Shown one piece after another: positions 42,123-55,700 of a stretch of DNA of 64,000 nt; positions within the stretch are counted from its first letter, which is position 1; each line of letters starts with the position of its first letter. Source of the stretch: Pisaster brevispinus (lineage: Eukaryota; Echinodermata; Asteroidea; Forcipulatida; Asteriidae). The notes beneath the pieces are model-generated. The model was given only the letters and a program-made list of their open reading frames with translations, was not told the origin of the DNA and did no database searches. A program made the position numbers and the translations under genes. Where the stretch lies: NCBI GenBank assembly GCA_023634235.1, contig JAMKCF010000006.1, forward strand, positions 3,934,921-3,998,920, in the 5' to 3' direction.

Positions 42123-42758
42123 CTGCTAGATGGCATCAGACTTACGTAGAAGGTATATCCATGAGCAAGTTCAATCAAGGACCGCAGTTAACAGTAGTTT
42201 GACTGATTTTGATGGAACAAACGCTAGTCATCAAATTCGCGACCAGCCTATCGAGGCTGATCACGTTACTGGTTACCAACAATTTGTATTTAATAGCACA
42301 GTGCAGGGTGGATCGCTGGTTATCAGAAAAATGGCAGAAAAACAAAGATGTCAAAATCACCAGTAAATATTCAGCAGCAGTGACAATCATTTCTTTTTCA
42401 GTTCTTTTTTGTTTACTTTTTACTTTGTCTTCACTTGAAATACTGCACCTACCGCCATTTTTTTCTCCATAAATTACTTTGCAGTTGATGCTGATATTCT
42501 GAGCAACAATCACCTCGCTTTCATCTATGAACTCCTCCAAAAATGTGAACAAACTGGCCACCGCCATTTTCTCAGATGACATGACAAATAGTTCGACTAG
42601 AGTTGTTTGCACTTCAACTTCAGTGTGCCTGCGTTACATACGTCATGAACCAACCACTAGTTAACCATTGGTCCTTGACTGTTCTCGAAAAAAATACGCA
42701 CATGCCCAGACCTGTATTTACATACAAAATTGTCCGATATGTCTGCTGCCCCCTAGTG
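42123..42758. mobile_element. Possible DNA element with CTAG-GGCAGCAGAC ends
   Basis: The left end CTAGATGGCATCAGACTTAC and the right end GTCTGCTGCCCCCTAG (42739-42754) are imperfect inverted repeats related to the hairpin at 33376-33482. The interior of about 600 bp has no recognisable transposase. Confidence 0.4.
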
Positions 42759-43232
42759 TCTAAAAGGTGTTTTTCAACACCAAATTATAACATCCTCTGT
42801 TTTGTGTATCTTTAAGTTTGGAAAAAACAAAATGGCATTTTGGACATTACTTTTTGGCTTGGACATTTTTAGCTGCATTGGTTAAATAACTGTTATAATA
42901 TCTATTGTTTAGAACTTTCGAGTGAGACGGTGATACCGGTTCTGAGTTTTGGTGCCCTGTCACCTACACGGTGCTTAAATTAAAACACAGCTCTGCACAC
43001 TGAGACACGCAAGGTAAGCATCCTTAGGTTTTAGAGATTACACATAAATGGAGATTAATCTCACTTCATGTTTACAATTACTGTACTTAATTGATCAGAA
43101 ACAATTAAACTCATATAAATGTCACACACAAATCATTTCCGTCTTGCCGTTTGGCCATGTTGGCCAAGATATACAGTACATGTGTATCCAGCCGTCAGTA
43201 GTTATGATACTGCCGCAAGAAGCTGGTGCCCC
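42759..43232. other. Intergenic, nothing recognised
   Basis: No gene or clear element. It may include the 3'UTR of the aconitase gene, but I saw no convincing minus-strand poly(A) signal. Confidence 0.3.
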
Positions 43233-43402
43233 CAGGCCTGGAATTACACGGATGCCATGGATTCTCTTGCCCTGGTCTTGGCCATGGTCCCCCCCTTCAA
43301 AAGTTTCCTATCGACTTAAAGAGTTTCTAATGGAAGTGCCCTTTACCTGTTTACAAAAAAGAAAACAGTCTTGCCCTCTCAAAGATGAAACTCCAGGCCT
43401 GC
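43233..43402. mobile_element. Inverted-repeat element (CAGGCCTGGAATT family)
   Basis: Bounded by CAGGCCTGGAATTACACG and GAAACTCCAGGCCTG. Internal GCCCTGGTCTTGGCCATGGT, AAAAGTTTCCT and AAGTGCCCTTTA are shared in order with 45077-45247; parts recur inverted at 58510-58600, and a diverged relative is 62529-62720. Confidence 0.6.
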
Positions 43403-43631
43403 GTCACTTTGTAAAAATGTTTTGTCCTTTGTGTTTTTCAGGAAAGATCCTGTAACATGCTCCATTTGTACATGTATGATTTAAATACCAGATTAAACAA
43501 AGTTACTGTTAACATGTAGTTGATGATACATCATCAAACTGATTGACTGGTTATTTTTTTCCAACAACAGTTACTGTTTTAGGTAGTTGAAGATATATTG
43601 CATCATCTACACCATTTAATAATGGAGTGAT

Positions 43632-43748
43632 TTAGTTGGGTAGTTTCTGACGGATCATGTAGTTGAGGATGCCCCCATGGCGGAAGTAGGTCAGTTCCAC
43701 GTCGGTGTCAAACCTTAGAGTGGCCTCAAAGGAGCGGCCATCATCAAG
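43632..43748 (-). CDS. ACO1: ACO1 last exon
   Basis: Encodes [38 protein letters not shown] and TAA, matching the human end [21 protein letters not shown]. Acceptor TTCCAAG; phase 0. Confidence 0.93.
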   Translation of the reverse strand, partial: LDDGRSFEATLRFDTDVELTYFRHGGILNYMIRQKLPN

Positions 43749-46700
43749 CTTGGAAAAAAAACAAAGATAGAAATATATTTTGAAAATGACAATTCGTTGG
43801 TTTAGTTGGTGACCAATTAATTTTGAATGGAGATGTGAAATCCAGGATTATTTCACTGGGGGGCAGTTAGTTGTTACAATTAGCTGAGCCGATTGCCACA
43901 CAAAATTATCTTCTGCATTGCGCTTACTTGGGGGCATAATGTAGGTGTGCATCAGGCTGACACACCTGTTGGGAAGCTTTGTTTAATCATACAAAATCAA
44001 ATCTTCCTTTTTAACTCACAATACAAAAACCTTTGTTATGAGAGTAAGCTTGTTTGCATGCATTCATTAGGAGGACATTGGCTCCCTAACAGTTTACAGT
44101 TTCCAGAATTTATAACAAAAGTTCCCGCTTGAGTCTGTCAAAAATAATTGAAATCATCAACCATGTGTTCTTTTCTTATATGGACGTGATTACTAAAAAT
44201 GGCCGCTTCAAAAAGCGTCTGTACGATCCATGTCACAGACTCACAAGGTCTATATAATTGTAATCACTCATGATTATGGGAGATTTAGGTTTTGTTCACA
44301 CGTTGAGCCATACACATTGGGACCAAATACGTGCAAGACTTACAAGACACAAAATACACTTGTTGACGTCCCCCCAATAAAGTTCAAGCCTAAGAATAAG
44401 GGGTGAAAACCATGACAAAAGTATCTTGTAAGACACATGATGCACATTTTGAAGAAGAAACAATATGTAAAACCTAAGAATTAAAATGGGTGAAAATCTT
44501 GAAAAAGTATCTTATTCGACACAAGGTGTGTTTTTCTAAATAAGGCAAATTGTAAAACCTTAGAATAAAACGCACAAAAGTCTAAAAAAGTACCCCAAGA
44601 TCACACTCATTCTGCATTTGTACCTTGACTGTTGCCTTCTGTCCAGGATGGAGATCTTGCGGCAGCTCGATGCAATATTTCTCTTTACCGGTAAGTCCCA
44701 AGGACTCGGCGGTCTCACCTTGCAGATACTGGAGGGGAATGATTCCCATGCCTACCAGGTTACTGCGATGAATACGCTCATAGCTCTCTGCAATGACGGC
44801 ACGGACACCCTAAAGGACCAGGAAAACATAGAAATCAATTATCTCATCGGAAATCGATGCTCTTAAAGAGGGGCTCCAAGGTCAAACTCAGTGTTGTGAT
44901 CCACTCATTTTTTCAATTGATAGAGTCCTTATGAAAATGAGGGGAATTGCTGCAACCTACACGTATGCGTTTTCTACACATGCATTTTTCCCATTGCCAG
45001 TGTCTTGTTTGTACAAATCAAGACTATGAAGAACTTCAACATTAGTTGGGTTTATAGGAATATTGGATAGCTTCAACAGGCCTGGAATTACAAGAAGGAA
45101 ATGGAGGCTGTGGCCTCCATTGCCCTGGTCTTGGCCTTGGTGCCCCTCCAAAAGTTTCCTGCAGACTTTAAGATTTTCCAAATAGAAGTGCCCTTTATAA
45201 AATGAAAATGGCCTTGCCATCTCAAAGATGAAACTCAAAGGCCTGGCTTCAAGATGATTTTTTTTTATTTTCCCTTTCTAATTGCTCACCAACATCCAGG
45301 GTCCCTTGGCAGCCCAGTCACGTGACGATCCGGACCCGTAGTCCTTGCCAGCTAGTATGATCAGCGTTGAACCCGCCGCCTTGTAGCGTTCGGCGGCGTC
45401 GAATATATCCATCGTCGCCCCCGTCGGAATGTGTACTGTCTTGGGTCCTGCCTTGCCAACAAACTTGTTCACCAGGCGGATGTTGGCGAACGTGCCTCGT
45501 GCCATGACCGAGTCGTTACCCCTCCGGCTCCCGTAGGAGTTGAACTCTCGGGGTGTTAGGCCCCTGGAGGCAAGGTACCGTGCGGCAGGGCTGGTGCGGG
45601 CGATACTGCCGGCAGGTGAGATGTGATCGGTGGTGACGGAGTCACCGAGGTTGAGGAGGACATGGGCGTCTTTGATTCCGGTGACTGGTGGTATCTCCTT
45701 TGTCTGTGTGACAAGAATTAAAAACATGTACTGATAAATATCCTGTTCATTGTTTTTAAAGACACTTCGTGAACAGCCATTCCACAATAGTGTTTTGTGT
45801 TTTTTATAGACTGTGTAAGTCTCGTGACGATCAGGTCACCAACCTCTGAGCCATCAGCTATGGGAGATTAACGCACGTGCAATTTTGTGTCATTTTTTGT
45901 TGTCACATCACATTTTGAAACCCATCTATCTGTTTGAAAGTCCTGTACTGAAAGTGTAAGTTATCAAAAATTACAGACAGAATGCAAAACGGATCAAAAG
46001 TCCACCAAGGCAGGGTTTGAAGAAGGCCAAATAACATCAGCAAAGTATAAACAAGAGCTGAGATGGGTTCAGCAATAGGGGAAAGATATCCAATCTTACC
46101 ATGTCAGTTGATTCAGCAATTGACTCCTTGCACAATGCGGAACGCACCTCCGCACAAATGCGCGTCTACCATTTCCACCATTTTGGAAAGCAATTCCTTG
46201 GTGTACATTTGGACTCCCAAATTGGGGGACAGAATAGGCCCAGCTTAGTGCGCTGCGCATTGTGCACAAGGGGTTAATATGGGAAAGAGAGCCATGTCTT
46301 ACCATGTCGGCAAAGAACGGCGGTGTCTGGATGTACGTTGACTTGGAATCCCATGGGTAAAGCATGCTATCCGGCGCATCCAGGCTGTTCCAGCTTGAGT
46401 TGCCTTTCTGCAAGATAAACCAAGTCAGCGAAGGATTAAAAAAAGAAGAAGATACAATCTTGTCAAGACAACACAAACATAAAATAGCAATTCAGTTAAT
46501 TCATTTAATAAGAGCTAAAGGTTTGTCACACACAGCGTCCAGAATGGTTGGGTCCTGTGACTCAAGAGGGGGTAACCTGCGTGTCAAGACAACGTCAGAG
46601 GGCATCTTTGCATCCTTCAGCTCAGCCAAAAACATTGTTTTTTGGTCATGGGGGCGAATCGCCGCTTTTCCTCATAGCCACTTTCGTGGTATTTCTCTGA

Positions 46701-49700
46701 TCTTACACACAACAGCCGTTGCACCCCATCTTGCTTGCAAAGCTTGCAAATCTGTCAACACTTACAGCTATCTTGGCGTACACCTCTTTGAACATTCCGG
46801 GAATGACATACTGTCTCTCTACTTCCTGAATCTCACTGCGGCTCGGCCAGATGTCACGCAGGAAGACTTCCTTACCCTCCGAGTTGGTTCCTGCAACAAC
46901 AAAATTAATCAATACAAAATCATTCCTATTCTGGTTCATCAATATTAAAACAAAAATCGTTTTGCTGTAATATGATGAAAAGTTTAATTGATGAGCATTA
47001 TTTTAGTTTTACGCTTATTAGGTATCTACCCACCACCCCCGCATCCTAGAGTAGGCGTCTTATCTGCTGTATTTGTATAGGTACATATACTGCAAACAGT
47101 TTAATTGATGTGAAGGGTGTTATTTAAGAAGTCAAAGTATTACTGAGCCTTCACTTGTCCTCGAGTTTCAGGACTCTCAACAAACACTTACAAAAGTTCC
47201 TGTTCGACTGAAAATAATTCTGCCTGAGTGTAATAGGAAAAGGATTTTTAATCTCGCCGCGAATCGGTAAAATTTGAAACCAGTAAAAATTCTGATTATC
47301 TAGTGATAATGCAAGCTCACTAGTCCAAATGGCCAGCGAAGGCCAGTTAAGGACAAAACCCCGGCATACCTAAAGGTGTGGACTCAAAGTCGAAGCTGAC
47401 GGTGCCAGCCAGGGCGTACGCTATAACCAGCAGAGGAGACGCCAGGTAGTTGGCCCTGGTGAGGGGATGAATCCTCCCTTCAAAGTTACGGTTACCGGAG
47501 AGAACACCACAGGCAACAAGGTCACCCTGAAAATTCAATCAAGACACACAAAAAAAGTAGACCATTTATACAATTCACTAGTTCTTATAAGCTTAAAAAC
47601 AAACTCCCACACTATCACCACTGAATTTGAAATGACCCTAACCTTGTGGCAATGAACTAATTTATAACACCAGGTAATAAACTACAAATTTTAATCGACT
47701 TTTGAGTTGAATTAAGAAAAATTTACCAGACCGGGATTTGAACCTGCGACCTCTAAATTAACAAGCCGATGCTCTACCAACTGAGTTATCTAGCCCTAAT
47801 GTTGGTGGTCTCTCTATTTGGTCTTTTTTTTCCAGGGGTGCCAGTCAGAAACGAGAGATAGCCAACATTAGGGCTACATGGCTCAATTTTGTAGAATGCC
47901 GGCACATTCATATGAAGTACACAGGTTCAAATCCCACTCTAATAAATCTGGAGGCCGCAGGTTCATGTCCTGCTCTTGTCAATATTAATCTTTGTTAAAC
48001 ACAAAATTAATTTATAACACCATCACACCAGAACAAGGTTTTATGACGAGTTACGAACTAGTTGCCAGCTTGTTGGGTTTTTTTTAAGCTGGAAAAAATT
48101 GTGTATTTTACGACACAACCAGCATGTTTTAACTAAATTTGGCCAGCGGACTACTGTCAATGCAGAATGCTGTTCATCTTTTCTGATTATTCAATTGAAT
48201 GTAAACTTGAATGGTCTGCATATTTTTCTAACAAAAGGTACAAGAAGACAGCACTTACTTTTTCAATGGCTTGAGCTACAGGTTCTGGCAGAGGTCCGCT
48301 GTTTCCTATACAAGTCATACAGCCGTATCCTACAATATCAAACCTGAAAGAATACAAACATATTGTTATTTGTTATTATTTATTTATGTGTTTGTTTTTA
48401 TTTTTTTTTTATTTTTTTTTGGGGGGGGCTTGTTTTGGGTGGGTGGGGCTTAAACAATTGAAAGTTATACAAAAAATACAAAAGTATTGAAAGTTGGGAA
48501 AATTGAAAATAAAAGGGTCGTTTGCCAGTGTGTGTTAGTGGAGGGTGTCGTAATAGACTCTGCAAGTCTCGCACTTATTCAACAATTTTCGGCCCACTTT
48601 AGTCCCACGTACATTGCTTTAACGCGTGAAGGAAACAAACTTGTGCACTTGTATGTTCGAATACACACGAGACTTGCACACTCTATTCTCAGTAAAGCTT
48701 TGCCAGGATGTAGAACAAAGAGCCATTCCAACAGCTTTATTCAACATACTGCATCTCTTTGGAACTCCTTGCCTGGTGCATGTTTCCCATCCATCCTTCA
48801 ATCTAGACTGTTTTAAGAGGAAAGTCAATTCCTATCTTCAGCTCCCCTGAGTTATTTTCATTTCAAGTATTTTCTTTTTGTAGCCCCTTACCAAGAGTGG
48901 CTTTTAGCTTTTTGCTTGGGGGCAAACTTGCATCAACAATTGTGTTTATTTATATTTATTTTGTTGCTCCTTACCCAAGTTTCTCTAGATAAGGTATAAC
49001 TCCACTCTCCTGCAGGTAATATGTGACCACACCACTTCCTGGACTCAAGCTGGTCTTGATGAAGGATGGAACCATCAGCCCAGCTTCAACGGCTTTCTTG
49101 GCAAGAAGACCTATAAAGCCAAAAACATGTTTTACTACACTAGTGTATTCCACGCAGAGGGCATACTTACAGACAATCTTCAAAGACCTACTTGAATGAA
49201 AACGGTAATGGTAAATCTTTGCTGAAATTCATTTAAAATGTTTTCAATCAATAATGAAAGTGAGTTCACATGGGATTGACCAGATTTTAATTGTGTAAAA
49301 AAAAAATCGTTTTGAATACCCTTCTCCGGTACTTTTTAGTAAGATTCGCGAAAAGCCCTGTTACGTCATCACTCGTGTTACGTCATATGTGGGCGCTCTG
49401 TTTTGTGTAGCCACTTTCTTGCAGCATGGAGGTATAACAAAGCAAACTCCCACACATGACGTCAAAGTATTGTCATTCTGTCGCACACCATCAACGGCAG
49501 AAGTGTTTCTAGTTTTTCAAAAACCTTGAGGTTGGGGCCTAATTTTTTTGTTGCTAATTACGAAAAATTCAGAAGTGTACAAATATCTAAATTACTTTTA
49601 AATGATAAACAAGCACATTATAAACAAGTTTAAACAGCAATCCCGTTAAAAAGAGTTCTGAGAATAGTGCACCATGCGCTATGCCAAGACTGGGTGGTTA

Positions 49701-52700
49701 CGGGTACACAGAGCTGTGTATTGACAGAGTGGCGATAACTTCCGATTAGAAGCCATTTTTGGTCAAAACGCAGGTGCGCACACAGGGTGCCAGACTAAAA
49801 TGCACATTGGGTTGTGGTGCATTTGGACCGTCCAGCGTCCAACAACCACGTGACCAAAGAAAACTGGTCCCTCCGTGTCGCAACTCGCTCAATACCAGGC
49901 ATGATATTTGGTCCCCGGACAAAAATAGGAATGTTTCATAAAGTACAAAGGCTGACCTACATGCACTAATGGCATAGGCTTCAATAAACTCTCCAGATTT
50001 TTTAATGACAATTTTTCAGATTTTGTGCAGAGCCAAATCCATTAAAGTCAAGATTTTCCATGAGTTTTTTATAAAATTGAAATTAATTGAAGAGTGCCTC
50101 ACCAGCTCCCAGCATGACCGATGGATTACTGGTGTTCGTGCAGCTTGTTATAGCGGCGATCACAACGGACCCGTGACTCAGATTGAACTCGTCCTGCTCC
50201 ATCTGAAATGGCACGACCGTCCCCTGAACCTCCCGCGGGATGTCGAAGCCCTTGAAGGACACCTTGTTGTCGAGACAACTCTGGAAGTCCGCCTTCATGT
50301 CGGTGACCAGGATCTTGTCGTGGGGGCGCTTCGGGCCGCTTATGCAGGACCGTACTGTGCTCAGGTCCAGCTCCACGATCTGTGTACGAGGATAGGAAAG
50401 TAACATATTGTTTGAAGAAAAAATTACAAAGTGTGTTTTAAGCAAAGATGGGGAAGTCGGGCTTGAAATGTGAAATGTGCACTGGACGCCATTTCAGCGA
50501 GCAACTCTTTTGATGCAACAATAGATCAGTGCAGACACTGACCATTGCTATCAATGATATAACAAAACATTTGCTTGCTGAAATGGCACCCATGCGTATT
50601 TCACATTCCAAGAATAGACAGAGCTCCAGTTCCCAATCTTGTGCTTTCATAATCTTTGGTTTTAAAGTGTGTGAGCTCAATTAAAAGAAGACTTTAACGG
50701 ACTCATTAAGCTCCTAGCATAAAGAGATGCTCAGTTCCCCAAGGTTTTGAGGGGATACATTTTATGAAAAAGGTTAGTGCTTGAGATCAATGCAAAAGGT
50801 ACTTCTGTTTCAAATTGATACATGCTTTGTAAGAAAAACATTTATTTCTGAATTACTATTTGAACAAATGCTTCTATACAAATTCCAGCCATCAAATTTA
50901 GTCTGGGGTTGACAAAAATAGCCAAGTCCTTACATGTGCATACATGTATCAGCAAGTACTGTACACAAATCTGACAAATGTGGTTAATGTTGAGAAGGTG
51001 TGTTTAACAAACCCCATAGAAATATAACTCGGGGAAAATGCAGAGTGTGTAGTTATCTGTGAGTGGCTACTTCAGGGCAATTTGGGCGTTGCCATTTTCA
51101 AATGGCAAATTCAAGCTTCCCTATTGATCTGGTTAATGTGTCCAAGCTGACATAGAGGGCGTGCACAGCAGACACATTTGACCGTTGCGCTAAGCATTCA
51201 GCATGTTCCACTTTCTATTGACATACCTGCGAGAAGACAGGATCCTGGTCGGCATTGTTGAAATCTCTGAACATCTGGTTGGCCTTCAGGTACGCCTCGA
51301 TGTAACTAATCTTCTGCTCATCCCGACCTACACAGTCAACAGGAATACTTTATGGTGTTATTTTGGCTAAGAGAGGTTTGCGGCAACACCATGTTAAAAT
51401 CTCTTTTGAGTAGTGTAGGTTCTGAAAAGAACCGGTGGTTAACGACTCATTTTGGGTTTGGGTTATTTGGGGTTTACCACTACACAATGTGTTTTAAAAA
51501 CACCCTCTAGCAGACAATTGAAAAGTTAGACATACAATTGGGTTACGTCCTTCTACAGTCAGTTCTTATAAAATAGTTGAATTTACCTGTCTGCCTGAGG
51601 TAGGTAATGCTGACGTCGTCCACAGGGAAAAAACCAACAGTAGCACCATATTCTGGACACATATTGGCAATGGTAGCACGGTCTGCTATCGATAACTGAG
51701 CCACACCAGGTCCGAAAAACTCGACAAACTTGCCCACAACACCCACTTGTCTCAAATGCTGTAGAAAGACAGGAGAGTTTCATGACTTTCAAGAGTTGGG
51801 TAAAGCTAACATACAACAGACAGTGGAGGCAAACTCTCCACAAGTAATATGCTGACATTTTCTGATATGGAAAATATTGGACTATGTGGGTGCCTATAAT
51901 GATCAATAAGCAAGCCAAGTAAACAGATATCATGGGGTCAGGGCAAAAACGTGGTATCTTGATTTGTCAAAAACGTTGTATCTTGATTTGGCAAAAACAT
52001 CTCCTCTTGCACGAGAATACTCTGTCCAAAAACGTTGTGCGTCAGCAAGCACTTGTTTTGTGTGTGCATTTTAGCTATTTTAGCAAGATACAACACTTTA
52101 ACAATTTATAACTGGAATGTGTCTTATCTTAATCCCCTACAAGTGTAATACATTATTTTCAATCCCCTATGATTTGTTACATTTCCCTTTTTACACCTCC
52201 CCACTGTGGTTTGTGGTTTTGTGACTGTAAAGACTGGGCACAGTGTTCTGTTTTTAATCCTTGAGCGTTTGTTGACATCTGCTCCTTTTACAGATGGACT
52301 CAGTTTTGTATTGGAATCAGTAGAAATGGTTGAACGGTTCAACGGAAGTCACAAGTTCCGTTTAACTGTTGAGTAAAATAAACGTAGATGCACAACTCTA
52401 AGCTTCATACCTTTGTGATAGTTAAGACGACATCGGTTGAGGTAGCCAGAGGGTCCATCTTGCCAATCAGCTTGTAGCCAACCACCTTAGGCAGTACCAT
52501 ACTGATGGATTGATTCAACATGACTGCTTCAGCCTCGATGCCGCCAACCCCTACAATTGTCATCAATCAAAGTCAAGGTAACAAACTCTGGGAAAGAGGG
52601 CCACGGTTTGTAATGATCTGAAATGTACTCTCATACTGTATTTCAATTTTATTTATTTATTCTGGTTGTGAAGTCAAGTACTCTCAGAAAAGCAAACTTA

Positions 52701-55700
52701 ATCACTATACTAGCAAAGAACCCCATAGAGAGAAGACAATTAAGGAAGTTTCAGTGTTAGATGTGGGAGGAAAGCCACAGAGAATTATTCCAGGGAAAAA
52801 CCTACGCAATCCGGTAAGCTTCCCTTTGGTTTAGCAAAATTGGTGACTTTGAGATGCTAGAATCTGGGCCCAATTTCATAGAGCTGCTTAAGCCGAAAAC
52901 ACTGCTTCACAATTTTCTGCTAAGCAAAAAGGAGCAGGATACCGGTCTGCAAGACAGGATCATAGATTGGTAAGTACTCCAACAATTAATGATCATAAAA
53001 ACTTACTTGGTATAAACTATTTTGAGAAAGGAACCCCTCTGAAGTATTACGGTTTGGATAAATTTTCACACAAAAAACATTTGAATCTTAGAAACGATTC
53101 ACACATGAATCATTTCTCAGATTTCTGAGGGTTGGTGTCCGTTCGCGAATGCTGCGGCCAGAGATGCGGCTGGTACCCGCTGTCACCTCGCTAAACGTGG
53201 ATGGATTCGACATTTGTGTGAAAAACAGTGACAGTTAGTATCGTTGTCTCAGCAAGTAGACACAGTATTCCGCTGAAAATTTCACACATGTAACTTTTTA
53301 TGTATTTTTCCTGATAATTTGCCATGTAAATCAGCGTTACGTTGACAAAAACCAATCTATGACCCTACCTTAATTATGACTACATAGGTCTGAAACATAC
53401 AACACTTACCCCAGCCTAGAATACCTAGCCCGTTGATCATAGTGGTGTGTGAGTCGGTGCCAACCAGACTGTCCGGGTACAAAATACCGTCTGAATTGAA
53501 GACTACACGGCCCAGGTACTCCAAGTTGACCTGGTGGACTATTCCAGATCCGGGGGGTACAATCAGCATGTTCTGCAGTGCCTTAGCACCCCACTGAAAA
53601 TTACAAAGATTGGATAATAAAAACTCTTTATCAGGGTAGTTCCACATAGATACTGTACATGTACATTTCAGAGAAATAACTTTTAAGGCTTTGTCATTGT
53701 TCCATAGGCCATGGGCGCAAATGTACCAGTGTTCCGTAGGCCCTCGGCACCAGTGTTCCATAGGGCCCTCAGCACCAGTGTTCCCTAGGCCATAGGCACC
53801 AGTGTTCTGTAGGACCCACAGCACCAGTAGTTAGTAGGCCCTAGGCACCAGTAGACCGTAGGCCCTAGGCACCAGTAGACCGTAGGCCCTCGGCACCAGT
53901 GTTCCATAGGGCCCTCGGCACCAGTGTTCCCTAGGCCCAAGGCACCAGTGTTCTGTAGGACCCACAGCACCAGTAGACCGTAGGCCCTAGGCACCAGTAG
54001 ACCGTAGGCCCTAGGCACCAGTGTTCCATGGACCCTAGGCACCGGTATTCCTTGGACCCTAGGCACCAGTCTTCTATAGTCCCCAGGCTCCAGTGTTCCG
54101 TAGGCCCAGCACCAGTGTTCCTTTAGGCCAAGAACCAGTGTTCCATTAGACCCTAGTGTTTTTAGATTAACTATTTCTTTGATGAATCTATATATATGTA
54201 TAAGAGCAGGTGCTTGGGGTTTTTTTTTCTCACATTATCCTTCAACGAACAGCCCAGGGTCAAACTTCACTGTCCTGGTTAGTTACAGCTGAATTCTGCA
54301 CTACCTCCAACACAATGCTACACTTACACCACAGAATACCATGGTAATGCAGCACCGTGGAACTTTGTGCAGTTCCTACCCTCTCATTTGCTCCGCTTCA
54401 GTAACACCAGCATTTATCAAAACTATTGACAAATAGAATTAGCTGTTGCAAACAGCTTACCAACCAAAAGGACCTATGGTATACAAATGCAAAAAAAAAA
54501 ATTAAGTGTCTGACTTTTCGACCCTAGCAGAGTCTTTCTCGGGGCGGCTGAATGACAACACTATTCACATTAACAGGTATATTGGTATAACACAAGCAGT
54601 CAAGCGGAAAGACTGCTTCTATTACACCAGTATGTGATGTCATTTGTCAATAGCCTTCAAGAAAGACTCGAAAGGTCAGACCATTAACTATTATTTGCGT
54701 TGAAGTTTACATTGAAGCGAAGCAAATACTAAAATGAAATGTTGCGTGCTTTTAACCAAATCCTGAACTGACTCTTGCTACTAAAATTGATTTTTACCTT
54801 CAGAAACAGGAACCGCTCCTTATTTCTCTGAAACTCAATCTCTTGATTTTTCTGGAGAGCATCCGAGCTGAAATGACAAATCAATAAATAGAAGAGGAAG
54901 TTTAAGGCCATGTCTGAATTGGCGGCTACAGCTACGGCTACGGCTACGGATGTGTAGCCGCGCCATCATGCGTTGAAGTTATAGGGCGTCCTTAACAACA
55001 CCCTTAGCAATAGTTGTAGCCGTAGTCGCCAATTTCGGATACGGTCTACGTTGCAATCCTCAATTTTTAAATCTCAATTGTCAGTATTTTAACAATATGA
55101 ATGCAAAACCCACAGGTGTTTGGTAACAGAGCTTGTAAACCAAGGCTTGTCCCTTTCACATAAAATAATCGAAATTATAAATTTGCTCGTTTGGTATCAG
55201 AAAGGAAAAAGAAAAGCAGACAGCTGGTTTATGATAGGACAAATTCATGATGCGACAGAGACAGCGCACAAAACAAAATCTAGCCTGGCACTGCTAAAAA
55301 AATGTCAAGACCTGGGGCGCAATTTCATGTTGATGCTTATCACAAAATTATGTGACTACAAGGTGACTGGCCATAGAATTACTTGTACACATCTTTCGAT
55401 GCAATGCTTCTGTGCTGTATTCCGTAGTGAACAGCACCATCAAATTGGCCGCAGTTTCAGACAAGTTTGTGAGTATTTTCCCACTAGGCAAGTATTTTCA
55501 GGGAACCAGTCATTAACAATAGAACACTGTCCAGTTAGTCGACTGGTAACCAGTTTCTGCATTGCACACTTCTTTTTTTGGTGCTAAGCAAAGTTGTGTG
55601 CTTAAGCAGGTCTATGAAATGGACCCTAGGTCATACATGCTCAAATGTAAATGTACATGTGCATCACAATGGACTCGCTGAGTGGGCTGCCCATTTTAAG

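Noticed and set aside
42175..42612. Minus-strand 145-codon frame
   Set aside because: No family similarity and it lies inside a possible DNA element; not convincing as a gene or transposase.
46364..46948. Plus-strand 194-codon frame over ACO1 exons
   Set aside because: Antisense to two well-supported ACO1 exons; no recognisable product.
53785..54066. Minus-strand repetitive peptide (PRAYGLLV repeats)
   Set aside because: Generated by the 24-bp minisatellite, whose unit length is a multiple of three; it is intronic.
55120..55587. Plus-strand 155-codon frame in an ACO1 intron
   Set aside because: No domain or conserved motif, and it overlaps small-element ends; likely chance.
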